Shown: positions 1 through 11,989 of the stretch, piece after piece
Layout: every line of letters begins with the position of its first letter
How positions within the stretch are numbered: position 1 is the first letter of the stretch
From: Leptobrachium leishanense
Lineage: Eukaryota; Chordata; Amphibia; Anura; Megophryidae
Direction: 5' to 3'
DNA: 64,000 nt
NCBI GenBank assembly: GCA_009667805.1
Contig: CM019069.1
Span: 50,426,153-50,490,152 of the forward strand
Position numbers and translations under genes: made by a program
Notes under the pieces: model-generated
The model's input: only the letters and a program-made list of their open reading frames with translations
Told to the model about the DNA's origin: nothing
Database searches by the model: none

Positions 1-130
1 TCCACTAAAAGGTGAAACTCAGGAGAATAAGCAGGAAAAGAGAACAATCTAGACCAAATAGCCAATTTGGAATGTGAGATAAATGGAATTTTCACTTCTC
101 CAGTCTTTCTCCTGGTTCACCTTCAGTAAA
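1..130. repeat. short MITE remnant, CAGGG family relative
   Basis: Imperfect hairpin: a left part with aggtgaaactcaggagaa is answered by tctcctggttcacctt near 105-122. It shares the stretch gaacaatctagaccaaatag with the element at 6937-7215, where a hAT insertion splits the same stretch. The terminal CAGGG ends are not visible here. Confidence 0.6.
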
Positions 131-150
131 TAGAAGTGATTGTTTTCATA

Positions 151-1057
151 CAGGGTTATTCAAAGAGCTCCAAATTGCTGGCGAAAGGTAACCGAATGCT
201 GAAATTCAGCGTACGGTTACCTTATCTGGCCATTCGGCTATTCAGAGAGCAGGCAATTCGCCAAATGTTGCCGAATTGCCTGAACATACGGTGCCTGATT
301 GAGGGCAGTGAAACCCCCATAGAGAAGCAATGCTTTGTCTATTCAGAGAACAAAAATCAGCAGTGAGAAGGTTGCCGAATTGCCCTGCCATTCGGTGGCT
401 TCATTCGATAGGTTTATTCAGGCGAATCCCATAGGCTTCAATGTTTAAAAATATTCCTGTTTTAATTCAATATCTAAGAAACCGTTTATTATAATATTCT
501 GCAGTAAAAAGTTTCTTTATTTTTAGATTTTTTTTTAGGATCTTTCAAGCATTTTTTGGGATTTTTAGCAAATTTTCCTTTTTTTTTATTTTCAATTTTT
601 ATTACACATTTTTTCTTTTTTCTGTAACAGACCTTTTTATTATCATTCATTGGACCTCATATGTAAATTTCAGGCATTTTCATTCTGTAGTTTGCAAACA
701 GTGTTTCGCTTTTCAAACATTCAAGCGTACTGGTTTTTTTTTCACTCTATTCGTCTGCTGTATCGGGTTTTTCCGGCAGCTGGTTTGCGCTCTGATCGGC
801 TCCTGCTCGGGTTTCTCTTGCGTGTTCGGCGGGGTTAATCCAGATTTTTTTGCCGGTTTCGGTGTGCATTCGCCTGGATTTTGCGGTGAGTGTTCGACAG
901 GTTTTTGGCGGCTTTTCCCTGCACTACAACGGCCCTGTGGTGCTTGCTGAATACACCACAGGATCGCCGAAATGGGATCGCCAAATCGCACCGAATTGAA
1001 GAGAACGAAAAGTCACCGATCGTGCGGTGACTTTTCGGTTCTCTTTGAATAACCCTG
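151..1057 (+). mobile_element. Non-autonomous DNA transposon, CAGGGTTATTC family, copy 1
   Basis: About 0.9 kb with inverted ends CAGGGTTATTCAAAGAG and CTCTTTGAATAACCCTG, flanked by ATA on both sides (148-150, 1058-1060). Inside the left end is a long palindrome (aaggtaaccgaatgctgaaa and its complement, about 186-223). Near the right end is a second hairpin around the gtcaccgatcgtgcggtgac core. No transposase frame is present. Other copies start at 4888, 11990, 16930, 26181 and 37118, most with 3 bp TAA/TTA duplications, which suggests a PIF/Harbinger-type transposase. The superfamily is an inference. Confidence 0.85.
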
Positions 1058-4000
1058 ATAGTTTTTTTTCCCTTTCATTTCTATGCTTGGACAGGCCACC
1101 CAGGAACCAATAAGCACTCTCAACATCAGTGGTAAAATAATTTTGATTGTGTGGTGATTAGGGTGCATTGTCTCCCTCTTTGATTTGGAGTAAATCACCC
1201 AGATTCACCTGCCAATGCCCAAATAAATATGGCATTCACACTTCTACCGTATGCAGGATGACTATATATCAAACATATTTTCAGAAACTTACAGAATGTT
1301 GACAGAAGGGTTGTTATTAAAAAATGGTTATTGAAACAAAGTATATTTTATGTATCAGTAGTGTGATTTCATTGTATGTGTGAATATATATATACTGTAT
1401 ATATATATAGCTACTGGATTGCACAGTCTGTAATGCTTTTATTTAGACACTCGTATTTACTGCTGATGTTTCCAGGGTATTCTTGGTTTTTTTCTCTCAT
1501 TCATTCTCTGGATGAAATGTTCTTCAGAGAGTTGTTTGTAGTGATAATCGATGTGTTTTCCTACTGTATGATCATTTAATCGTACACATTAATTTGGTAG
1601 TGTAAGCAAAACTCCCCATGTAGAGCTATAGTTAAATTCTTCTGTCATCCTTTCAACCTTTTTTCCCTGCCTCTGATTATGCCAGACGACATGTCCCATT
1701 TAGGGTCTCAATCCTTTACTGGAGACCTGGATTTACTAGGCCAAGAGGAGAATACCTTGGATTGACCCAGTTCGGCCATGGACCATGAGCACTGTAACCC
1801 ATCAGGCATCTGGTCACTTTACTCGACAGCCAGTCAAGCCCTTCCAGCTGATCTATTTCACCCTGAAATCATGCCATTTCACATGTCAAAACAATTAGCA
1901 TTTTAATGAATAAATATTATTTACATTAAGCAAAGGGGTGTTCGACGGTTTATGCCTATTGGTAATAGGGAGCCAGGCACAAATGGCAAAATTCAGTCCA
2001 AACCGTAGTGATTACCTATGATCAGCTCTATTTCAAGTGAGCAGCTCTGCTAGTGTCTTGATTAGTAATATTTGGAAGCCACTGAAGAATAATGGCATTG
2101 GTTTAGGTATACTATTAAGTGATTTTGCAAATGCAAAACACCAGCTTTTGAAAGCCAGTATTAAAAAATAAATTAAAAAATTTAAACAATAAAAAAAACA
2201 GCTACATACGAGAATAAGAAGCAGCCATGAATTTTATGGTTATTCTTTGGCTGCCCCCACATATAGGAAGTGTTAATTTACAGCTTGCCGTAACAGCAAA
2301 GCTGCAAGAGAAGTCTGCGGCTTGACTAGAATAGCAGGAGAGCCGTTAGCATTAACCAGTGTCACAATTACACTTAACAGGTCACTCGTTAATAATACGG
2401 CTCAGTCGGCACAGGGCTCTTTGCCTCTTACAATTTCAATGGAGTCAGCGTTATTTAATAATAAAATTTGTACATTCCATAAGATGGATTAAAAACAAAA
2501 AATTGTGCTAATAAAAATAAATATTTTCCTATTCTTCTGCGATGGTTAAAATGTATCGAATACAATTGTGAATTCTGATTAAGACAAGGAGACAAAGAAA
2601 ACAATGTACCTGGCTGGAATCCATCCTCTGGTAAGAGTCAATTGTATCTTTTGTACAACATCATTTGTTTCTTTTTATTTTGCTGTTGATAAGTTGTTGA
2701 CACGAGTTTAATATGGATTCTCATCATGTTGTGGGAAGTGATATAAGTCAGAAGTGTTCAGCAAGTATGGACGTTTCCCATGAAGTATTCCCCGTTCTAA
2801 TACATGTAAAGCCAGACATTTTGCCACTGAGGACCACAGGGAATCTGGTTTTGATATTCTCTTTTTTTTTGACAAACAGACCTCAGAGCAAGCAGGTCAA
2901 CTCCCTCTGTGTTTGTGATGAAAAAATAGAGTGCTTACTTCCCAACCTTTGACACCTACATGTGGGGCATTAGAAGTAGATCCTTGGCAGGAGTATTTTA
3001 CCTCTCAGGATATAAACTATGAAAAATGATAACAAAACAAAACAAAAAAAATTCTAGCTCAAAAACTAGATATGTACTGGAATACCCCACAGCTATGCAG
3101 GTTCTAAAGAATTGTTTAGAAAATAATTATCTAATAACAAAATATAACAACTATATCATTTGTGTGCTAGGATAAAACTTTGAAAAATTTAAAGCTGGAT
3201 GAACGGACCATTTCTACTGTTTTCACTGCTAGTGCTACCCATAGCTTGCGTTAATCTTAATGTAAATTACCAGATTTACTTTGTCCAAATGAGAAGATTT
3301 TCTAATTCTACCCATACACAGTGACGCTTCTCATGTTGCTCTTTGGATTTCAGTTTTGACTATGCCAGTGTTTGTCGGCACTTTAATTAGCAACTCCAGC
3401 AAACAGAATTGCTTAGTGAATAAACCCCTACACATATATATATTCATATTCCAGTAGGGCCGCTGAAATCATCAAGTCAGCTTTTGATCCCTTCACAATC
3501 AATTATTTTCTCTAAAAGAAAATACTGGCAGGAACCAGTGATTTGATAAATTTTTTTAAATTATTTATACAGCAAGAAATATTTGTGAATATTCCTAATG
3601 TATTTCTTATTCTAATAAGCTATTTGGCACTGTACATGTTGCCATCTGCTGGCCAAAAGGAGTTACTGCAGTTCAGGGCTCCATGCATGATCAGCTGGGG
3701 AGCAGTCATTTAGAGACATTCCTCAGACTGTTTGAAAAAGTGTTAGGCATCTCAGGCATCATGCCCAGGGCACTAAAATTTTGGGGGCACCTTCTGGTGT
3801 CCAAATGCAAACAAAATTCTTTGCAACAAATGAATTTAATTTGCACTGATGTAGCATAGCCCCAGATCGTGTTAACACTGCTGTGTCTGCTACCAATGAT
3901 TTTGTATAGAATGGCCCCTCTCTTTAATGATAACTCTACCCTTCTTATTCTGCGCTAGCTTACTTCACATTTACACTTCCTATACCTTGTATAAGCAGAA

Positions 4001-4366
4001 CAAATGCATTGGTAGATGGAGAAGAGTGAGTGATTCCAAGGCTTCTCATTATTCAGTAGCGGGCCTGGAAAAAAATTCTTCCTAAAACATCTTTTGCATC
4101 TTCAAAACCACTTATTTTTTAAAGAGAAAAAACTTAAAAAAGGGTTAAAAAGTGTAAAGGTGAGAAGGGTGTGAAGCATCATCTCATTTCCCTACAGAGT
4201 GAAGAGTCAGCACTCGCTACCCCAAAAGTCACATGTATCTCATGCAGGTTTCCTTGGAGATCAGAAGAGAACTACTGCCTTGTATTCTTTAATGGCTTCT
4301 TAATATTACAAGCCATAAAGCTAATATAGTGATTGGCTTGTTATTCACTAGGTATTAGAGACCCGC
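1058..4366. other. No gene recognised
   Basis: AT-rich DNA with a short TA-rich stretch (about 1384-1410) and A-rich runs. No open frame resembling a known protein. The stretch around 2270-2480 is less AT-skewed and non-repetitive but has no identifiable function. Confidence 0.6.
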
Positions 4367-4860
4367 TAAGACTTGATGGCTTGCGCCATTTTTTTATTTT
4401 TTTTTGCCTTTGCGACTTGTATTGTCAGCTTTGGGCTAGGGCAGCTGCAACGACTAGAAGTAACAACCCAGTTCATGTATAAAAAATACCAAGAAAAAAA
4501 AGTGTCATCTGCGCTCATGTCATTTCTATACAACTCCATGTGAAACAAAACACAATCAGAGGTTTGGTTTACTTGAATGGCCATTGAAGTGTAAGCTCAC
4601 CCGCACTGTCAAGGCACCTCTTGGTTAGGTGAGGACCTAATGAAACCATAAGCCGCTCCTCTGAGCAACTGTACACACTTGCTGCTTCTCAGCCAAAAGG
4701 CAAAATGGTGGGCTTTATTTATACCCTCACCAAATGTTTTTGGATCTGGGGCTGTTGGCACTAATGAAACCGGCTCTGTGTGTTTGCATAATCGGAGCGG
4801 GCCACTCACATGGATAAAGTCCAGGGCCAATTTTTTGTCTCAGTCCAGCCCTGGTGGCAA
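4367..4860 (+). repeat. Dispersed repeat R1, copy 1
   Basis: Unclassified interspersed repeat. Shared landmarks in order are a gcgcc + T-run, a cagctgcaac block, cccagttcatgtataaa, gtgtcatctgcgctc, aatggccattg, and gtgggctttatttata. The same order recurs near 40.1-40.7 kb and 49.3-50.07 kb. The tataaa motif and length would fit a terminal piece of a retroelement, but no ends were identified. Confidence 0.6.
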
Positions 4861-4887
4861 ACATCAAAGCATGTCCTTGTAAATATA

Positions 4888-5781
4888 CAGGGTTATTCAA
4901 AGAGAATCAAAAAGTCACTGCACGTTCGGTGACTTTTCGTTCTCCTCAATTCGGTTCAATTTGGCGATTCCATTTTGGCGACCCTGCGGTGTATTCAGCA
5001 AGCACCACAGGGTCCCCGAATTGCAGGGAAAAGTCCCGCCGAAAACTCACCCCAAAACCCGTTGAAGGCACACCGAAAACCCACAAAAAAATCTGGATTA
5101 ACCCCGCCAAACACGCCGGAGAAACCCGAATAGGAGCCGATCAGAGCGCAGCGCAGCCGCCGGAAAAAGCTGACACCGCAGACGAATGGAGTGAAAAGAA
5201 AAAAACAGTACGCTTGAATGTTTGAAAAGTGAAACGCTGTTTGCAAAGAAATTACTGAGCGAAAATATCTGACATTTACATATGAGGTCCAATGAATGAT
5301 AATAAAAAGGGCTGTTACAGAAAAAAGAAAAAACGTAAAATTTTTTTTAAAACAAACGGAAAAAAAATTTGCTAAAAAAACCCTGAAAAATGCTTAAAAG
5401 ATCCTAAAAAATCTATAAATAAAGAGACTTTTTACTACAGAATATTATAATCAACGGTTTATTAGATATTGAATTAAAACCAGGAATATTTATAACATTG
5501 AAGCCTATGGGATTCGCCTGAATAAACCTGTCGAATGAAGCAACCGAATGGCAGGGCATTTCGGCAACTTTTCCTTGCTGGTTTTTGTTCTCTGAATAGA
5601 TGAAGCTATGGGGATTTCACTGCCCTCGAACAGGCACCGAACAGGCACCGTATGTGCAGGCAATTCACCAACATTTGGCGAACGGCCTGCTCTCTGGATA
5701 GCCGAATGGCCAAGAAACGTAAATGAAAATCAGCATTTGGTTACCTTTCGGCAGCCATTCGTATCTCTTTGAATAACCCTG
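4888..5781 (-). mobile_element. CAGGGTTATTC family, copy 2 (reversed)
   Basis: Starts CAGGGTTATTCAAAGAG and ends CTCTTTGAATAACCCTG, but the gtcactgcacgttcggtgac hairpin is now at the left end, so this copy lies opposite to copy 1. The left flank is ATA and the right flank CAT, so the target duplication is not clean. No coding capacity. Confidence 0.85.
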
Positions 5782-6314
5782 CATATATGCAACGCGTGCC
5801 AGCTACCAACACATACAGTATGCTCACATTCCTGGAGAAACCTTGACCTGATTGATGTGATTACTCATCCAATTTGCTTGTCATTTTCTGAGATTGAATC
5901 TTATGCATAGCTTTCTGGAAATGAGCCACGTTCATGGTGAGCGGAACAGCATGAACAAGGCTTATTGATGGTCACATCTGTACTTTGCACATCAAAACTG
6001 ATAGTGAATGTGGAGGCATGGTCCTTTCATACCAAATGATGTTATTTTGCCAATGCATAGGATAAAATGTTATTTTCCAAAATATAAACATAGTTTATAC
6101 TCCTCCCATACTGGATGGATAATATTTCTCTTTTTTCGATGCCTATACTTAAAATTCTATTAGCAAACATACTAATGCAATGTATGGTCTCTCTATACCA
6201 AAGAATGTATTATTTAAGCTATGTACAGTATATCTGCGATTTGGTGTTTGTAGTGCATACATAGATATAATAATTATTCTCAAATAGATTTTCTTTTTTC
6301 TAATAGGTTTTTAA
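5782..6314. other. No gene recognised
   Basis: AT-rich unique-looking DNA between two repeats. Nothing identifiable. Confidence 0.5.
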
Positions 6315-6560
6315 ATTAAAGGGCCACCACCACCAAAAAAATGAAATGTCCTTATTTACTCTTATTTACTTATTTACTGCTGAAATCTTACCTGTCCTTT
6401 GTTTTTCTCTTGTATGTTTAGTTACAAAAATATTTTACTCTACATGTGTCACTGGGCGTATCGATTTTGTGATATTTTGTGTTGTAACCCCCCCCCCACC
6501 GTGTCTTTACATCACTTGTTCCACGCTGTGCGGCATTGAGCATAGAATGGAGTGAATTGG
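6315..6560 (+). repeat. Dispersed repeat R2, copy 1
   Basis: Begins TTAAAGGGCCACCACCACC and shares blocks such as atgaaatgtccttat, gatattttgtgttgtaa and cacttgttccac with the reverse strand of 31090-31353. The TTAAAGGG edge hints at a TTAA-type element, but a second end was not found. The internal C run (6487-6497) is variable-looking. Confidence 0.65.
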
Positions 6561-6936
6561 TCAGATGTCCAGAAAACTTATTCGTAGCATTGTTTTGTGT
6601 GGGATGTATGCAATGGACATCACTAGGTTGTAGATTAGAAGCCTTTTAAGTCTACTATCATTTCTCATTCAGCTGCCATCTCTTATCTCAGGCATTAAAG
6701 ACAATGGACATCACAATAGATCCCACTGCAGTTTTGCCGGAACATTCACTCTTCCACCCCATGGCATCTTCTTTACTGTAGAAGCTATACTACAGCTGTA
6801 AAGTGAAACTTAGCCTGGAAGGAAAACTCCCAAATGTTTTATGAAGAGGGTTTTGCTCCAATTTAAGGGAAAAGGGTAATCCCAATTCCATTGGGCTGAG
6901 ACACCAAGATGGTGCACCACCAATTTGTCAGATTTA

Positions 6937-7215
6937 CAGGGCTATTCAGAGAGAGGTGAAAACCTTGAGAATTGCCAGGAGAATGAACAATCTAGACCAG
7001 GGGTCAGCAACCTTAGCTCCCTGATGTTTTGGGAACTACATCTCCCATGGTGCTCAGTCACCCATTAGGCTGAATGAGCCACATGGGAAATGTAGTTCCC
7101 AAAACATCAGGGAGCCAAGGTTACTGACCCCTGATCTAGACCAAATAGCCAATTTGGAAAGTGAGATAAATTCTCCAGTCATTCTCAAGGTTTTCACCTC
7201 TCTCTGAATAGCCCT
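6937..7215 (+). mobile_element. Short CAGGGCTATTC MITE carrying a hAT insertion
   Basis: Ends CAGGGCTATTCAGAGAG and CTCTCTGAATAGCCCT form the terminal inverted repeat. With the nested 136 bp hAT MITE removed the element is about 135 bp and nearly a perfect hairpin (gaattgccaggagaatg against ctccagtcattctc). Related to the element at 28788-28969 and to the remnant at 1-130. Confidence 0.8.
6998..7133 (+). mobile_element. hAT-type MITE with 8 bp target duplication
   Basis: 136 bp. Ends CAGGGGTCAGCAACC and GGTTACTGACCCCTG, with an internal inverted repeat around tgatgttttgggaacta. It is flanked by a perfect 8 bp direct repeat ATCTAGAC (6990-6997 and 7134-7141). The uninterrupted target is present at 1-130. 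The 8 bp duplication and CAGGGG ends are typical of the hAT superfamily. Confidence 0.92.
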
Positions 7216-7244
7216 AATAATCTTAAAGCTCGCAGTCTTATTAA

Positions 7245-7962
7245 CCCTTTCGCTGCTGAGGCTTTTCCCGCCTCTGTGCTGAGGTCATTTTTACCGGTTT
7301 TGCTCATCATGTTTAAACGTGTTTTTAAGGCTTATTTTAGTATATGACTCAGACATATTATATATCGTTCTTTCCGTCAGACTCAGTAGATTCATAATAT
7401 GTCATTATTATATGTATACGTTATGTCATGTCTGTATATTATAACAAAAAATGCAATAAAATATGTATTTTCAATAATTTACAACGTGTAAAGTGTTTTT
7501 TTTCACATTTTAACATGCGAGCAATTGCAGTTATATTTTGTATGGGGTGCGCTTGTTAAAAAAATTAGAGATGGGGTCTCGTTACATTTTTTTTGGGGGA
7601 AAATTACGCGATTTTTAACAAACGCACCGCATACAAAACTCGTTAGTGCAGCATCATTGTTCACATTATAATTGCAATGGGAACAATATTGCTACACTAA
7701 CAAACAAAAAAAAAGAAAAAAAAATGTTTATTTTTTTTTTATAATTTTTTTTTAAATATATTTTTATTTTTAATTTTTATTTTTATTTTTTTTAAAAAAC
7801 TTTTTTCACATTCAAGTTTGGTATTGTTGGAACGGCCATGCTCTGGCCGATCCAACCATACCAAACATTAACCCCTAACTGCCACGGATCGGGAGATAGG
7901 GAGTTCATTGGAACTCCCTATCTCCACCGTTGGTGGCAGTTAGGGGTTAACTCTAGGAATGG
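7245..7962 (+). mobile_element. piggyBac-like TTAA element P1, right half missing
   Basis: Preceded by TTAA (7241-7244) and starting CCCTTTCGCTGCTGAGGC like the complete copies at 9714 and 58376. The left half is AT-rich with poly-T/TA stretches. The right part begins the palindrome series (gatagggagttc hairpin at 7890-7925). Sequence homology stops at about 7962, where a Harbinger-like MITE begins, so the 3' half is lost. Confidence 0.82.
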
Positions 7963-8386
7963 GGCTGGGGTCAGACTAACGCATTTTTAACGTGCGTTTA
8001 GGCGCACTTAATCACGGCCGCAGTAGCAGCAAATGACAGGTAATGACGGCCAATATACGAAGTACACACGATAGTGCGGCTGCGCAATGCAAGTGGTAAA
8101 CCGAACGCATTTTTTCGAGAATGCAGAACCGCTAGTACTGACTCACAGAGTGCGCTGCGGCGGCATGGCGGCGTGTGTGCGTGAGTAGGAGATGTCAGAC
8201 GCTGCTCATGTCCGCCCAACATAACGTCCACACACCCAAAGTTTCCTGGTTTGGATCCGTAACAAATCACGCACGAAAATGCGCATCGTATGACCGTTGT
8301 CGCCCATTCCGTGAAAAAATACGTCAATGCGTTCGGACGCACTTGTTGACGGTCGCTGCGAATAATGCGTTCGTTTGACCCTAGCC
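7963..8386 (+). mobile_element. Harbinger-like MITE (GGCTGGGGTCAGAC ends), copy 1
   Basis: 424 bp with ends GGCTGGGGTCAGAC and GTTTGACCCTAGCC. Internal sequence is CpG-rich, with cgtgcgttt, atggcggcgtg and ggccaatatacg blocks shared with 8980-9407 and 18673-19099. The right flank is TTA (8387-8389) but the left flank is piggyBac-like DNA without TTA, so this copy sits at a rearranged junction. Confidence 0.85.
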
Positions 8387-8801
8387 TTAGGGACTGTTTT
8401 CCCCACAGAAAGTCCCCTCATGTCCATGGACTGTCTAAGAATCCAGATAAGGGGGTCTGGAGCTAGAACAAAAAGCCGTGGAAAGAGGAGCCATCCCGGC
8501 CTAGTGCCTCGAGCCAAGAAAAAAGGGAGTAGAATTCAACCTGTTGACCATGACCTGTGCAGAGGGGGACGTGTATAAGGCTTGAAATAGGTTAAAAACG
8601 CTCCCTGCCAAAGAAATACATTTTGAACAGACGGATGAAGTAGTCCCAGGAGATCCCGTCAAAAGCTATGTCAGCATCACAACAATGTGAGGAGAAGCCA
8701 GATCCTGCTGAGACAACCACGCCGCTGCCAAAGCATGAGTGTTTTTGGTGGAGTGCCTGTGTCTGAGGAAACCAATTTGTGAGTGTCTAGTCAGCCTAGC
8801 T

Positions 8802-8873
8802 AGGAGAAGTTCTATATTCAGGAGAAGTTCTATATTCAGAAGAAGGTCTATATTCAGAAGAAGGTCTATATTC
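8802..8873. repeat. 18 bp tandem repeat, four copies, inside the LINE RT
   Basis: Four 18 bp units (two aggagaagttctatattc, then two agaagaaggtctatattc). Unit length is a multiple of three, so on the minus strand it gives four in-frame six-residue repeats (NIDLLL/NIELLL) directly after the RPISMLN motif, where L1-type enzymes have a single copy. Confidence 0.9.
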
Positions 8874-8979
8874 AGCATGGATATAGGCCTATACGAGGTG
8901 AGAAGTGTAGGCTCTCTGTTGGGTTTACACACATTATCGATATGTTATATAAGCAGTATTGAGAGCTGCAGAACAATAA

Positions 8980-9407
8980 CGCTAGGGTCAAACGAACGCA
9001 TTATTCGCAGCGACCGTCAAAAAGTGCGTCCGAACACATTGACGTATTTTTTCACGGAATGCGCGAAAACGGTCAGACAACGCGCATTTTCGTGCGTGAT
9101 TTTTTTACGTATCGTCAATAAAACACTTTTTGCATCTGGACGTTACGTTGACTGGACATTAGCAGCGTCTGACATCTCCAAATCACGCACACACGCCGCT
9201 AGCGGACGCAGCGCACTCTGTACGTCAGTACTAGCGGTTCTGCTTTCTCGAAAAAATGCGTTCATTTTCCACTTGCGTTGCGCGGCCGGACTTTCGTGTG
9301 GCCGTACTTCGTATATTGGCCGTCATTGCCCGTCATTTGCTGCTACCGCGGCTGTGATTAAGTGCGCCTAAATGCACGTTAAAAATTGCTCTATTCTGAC
9401 CCCAGCC
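8980..9407 (-). mobile_element. Harbinger-like MITE, copy 2 (reversed)
   Basis: 428 bp, opposite to copy 1. Starts cGCTAGGGTCAAAC and ends GACCCCAGCC, flanked by TAA on both sides (8977-8979 and 9408-9410). Inserted in the L1-type LINE relic. The 3 bp TWA duplication supports PIF/Harbinger. Confidence 0.9.
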
Positions 9408-9713
9408 TAAGCGTGAATGGAAATCGTCCCAATTCTGATCAAGCGGACCTTTCTCACTTTATCAATACCAAATATAAAACTATACAAGATACAGTCATGG
9501 CCGAAATTGTTGGCACCCCAGACATTTTTCCCGAAAATCAAGTATTTCTCACAGAAAAGTATTGCAGTAACACATGTTTTGCTATACACATGTTTATTCC
9601 CTTTATGTGTATTGGAACAAAACAAAAAAAGGAGGGAAAAAAGCAAATTGGACATAATGTCACACAAAACTCCAAAAAGGGGCTGGACAAAATTCTTGGC
9701 ACCCTTAACTTAA

Positions 9714-10915
9714 CCCTTTCGCTGCTGAGGCGTTTCACGCCTCTGTGCTGAGCTAATTTTTACCTGTTTCGCTCATCATGTTTAAACGTGTTTTGAAGGC
9801 TCATTTTAGTATATGACCCAGACATATTATATATCGTTCTTTCCGTCAGACTCGGCAGATTCATAATATGTCATTATTATATGTATACGTCATGTCCTGT
9901 CTGTATATTATAACAAAAAATGCAATAAAATTAGAATTTTCAATTATTTACAACGTGTAAAGTGGTTTTTTTCCACATTTAACATGCGAGCAATTGCGGT
10001 TATATTTTGTATGGGGTGCGCTTGTTAAAAAAATTAGAAATGGGGTCTCGTTACATTTTTTTTGGGGAAAATTACGCGATTTTTAACAAACGCACCGCAT
10101 ACAAAAATTGTTAGTGCAGCATCATTGTTCACATTATAATTGAAATAGGAAGAATATTGCTGCATTAACGAACCAAAAAAAAGAAAAAAAACTTGTTTTT
10201 TTTTTTTATAATTTTTTTAAAATTTTTTTTTTTTTTTTAAAAAACAACTTTTTTCATACTCATGTTTGGTATCGTTGGAACGGCCGATCCAACAATATCA
10301 AACATTAACACCTAACTGCCACAGATCGGGAGATAGGGGGTTCATTGGAACCCCCTATCTCCACCATTGGTGGCAGTTAGGGGTTAACTCCAGGACTGGC
10401 GTCATCGTGCTATGCACGATGACGCCAGTCCTCAGGGGGAGTTCCTGGAGGCTTGGCCGACATCTTGGATGTCGGCCAGCTCCGGGAAAGGATCACGAAC
10501 CGGCGCTTTTCGGTGCCGATTCGTGATCCGGCCCCATGGGGTTAATTCCAGGTACCGTTAGGAAGGGCAGGCTGTGCCCTTCCAAACGGTGCCTGGGTTA
10601 ACCCCCTGCACGCCGCCGATCGGGAGGGAGAGAGGTCTGAAGGACCTCCCCCCCTCCCTTTCAGGCACCTCCTCTGCACATGCGGGGGGCGCCTGAATTA
10701 GATGTCATCGCGCCGCTGCGATGACATCTAATTAGCCCGGCGGTGGTTCCGGGTGCTGGGCTGACATCGAGGATGTCAGCCCGCACCGGGGGCACAGCGA
10801 TCGGCCGGAACCCGGCCGATCGCTGGCCCCAAAGGGAGGATGCGCTCAGCGCATCCTCCGCAAGGAACGCTACCTGCGGGTGGACGCGCTGAGCGCGTCC
10901 TCCGCAGCGAAAGGG
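9714..10915 (+). mobile_element. piggyBac-like TTAA element P2, complete
   Basis: 1202 bp with TTAA on both sides (9710-9713, 10916-10919). Ends CCCTTTCGCTGC and GCAGCGAAAGGG. The left half is AT-rich. The right half (10300-10915) is a series of hairpins: gatagggggttc, gcatcgtgc around 10402-10430, gccgacatc/gatgtcggc, ctgacatcgaggatgtcag and gcgctgagcgc. No transposase frame. Inserted near the 3' end of the Tc1 transposase gene. Confidence 0.93.
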
Positions 10916-10919
10916 TTAA

Positions 10920-11949
<1,030 letters not shown>

Positions 11950-11989
11950 GCTTAGTGTGGCACACACAGACACACAATGCAAAGACTAA

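Larger units (their letters stand above)
8390..9489 (-). pseudogene. L1-type LINE reverse transcriptase relic
   Basis: The minus strand encodes fragments of a reverse transcriptase of the L1/Tx1 type. A SYRPISMLN block (about 8891-8917, the 'RPISLLN' motif) is followed by ARLTRHSQIGFL and, downstream (about 8640-8690), by AFDGISWDYF, matching the 'DAEKAFDRVSW' motif that holds the first catalytic aspartate. Motif order and spacing fit RT read right to left. The frame contains stops and is split by a Harbinger-like MITE (8980-9407). The left edge is cut by another MITE at 8386. An 18 bp tandem expansion sits between the motifs. Only this part of the RT is present; no endonuclease domain or YADD motif was seen. 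Confidence 0.78.

Noticed and set aside
8739..9371. 210-residue plus-strand open frame
   Set aside because: Antisense of the LINE RT relic joined to a MITE; the real signal is on the minus strand.
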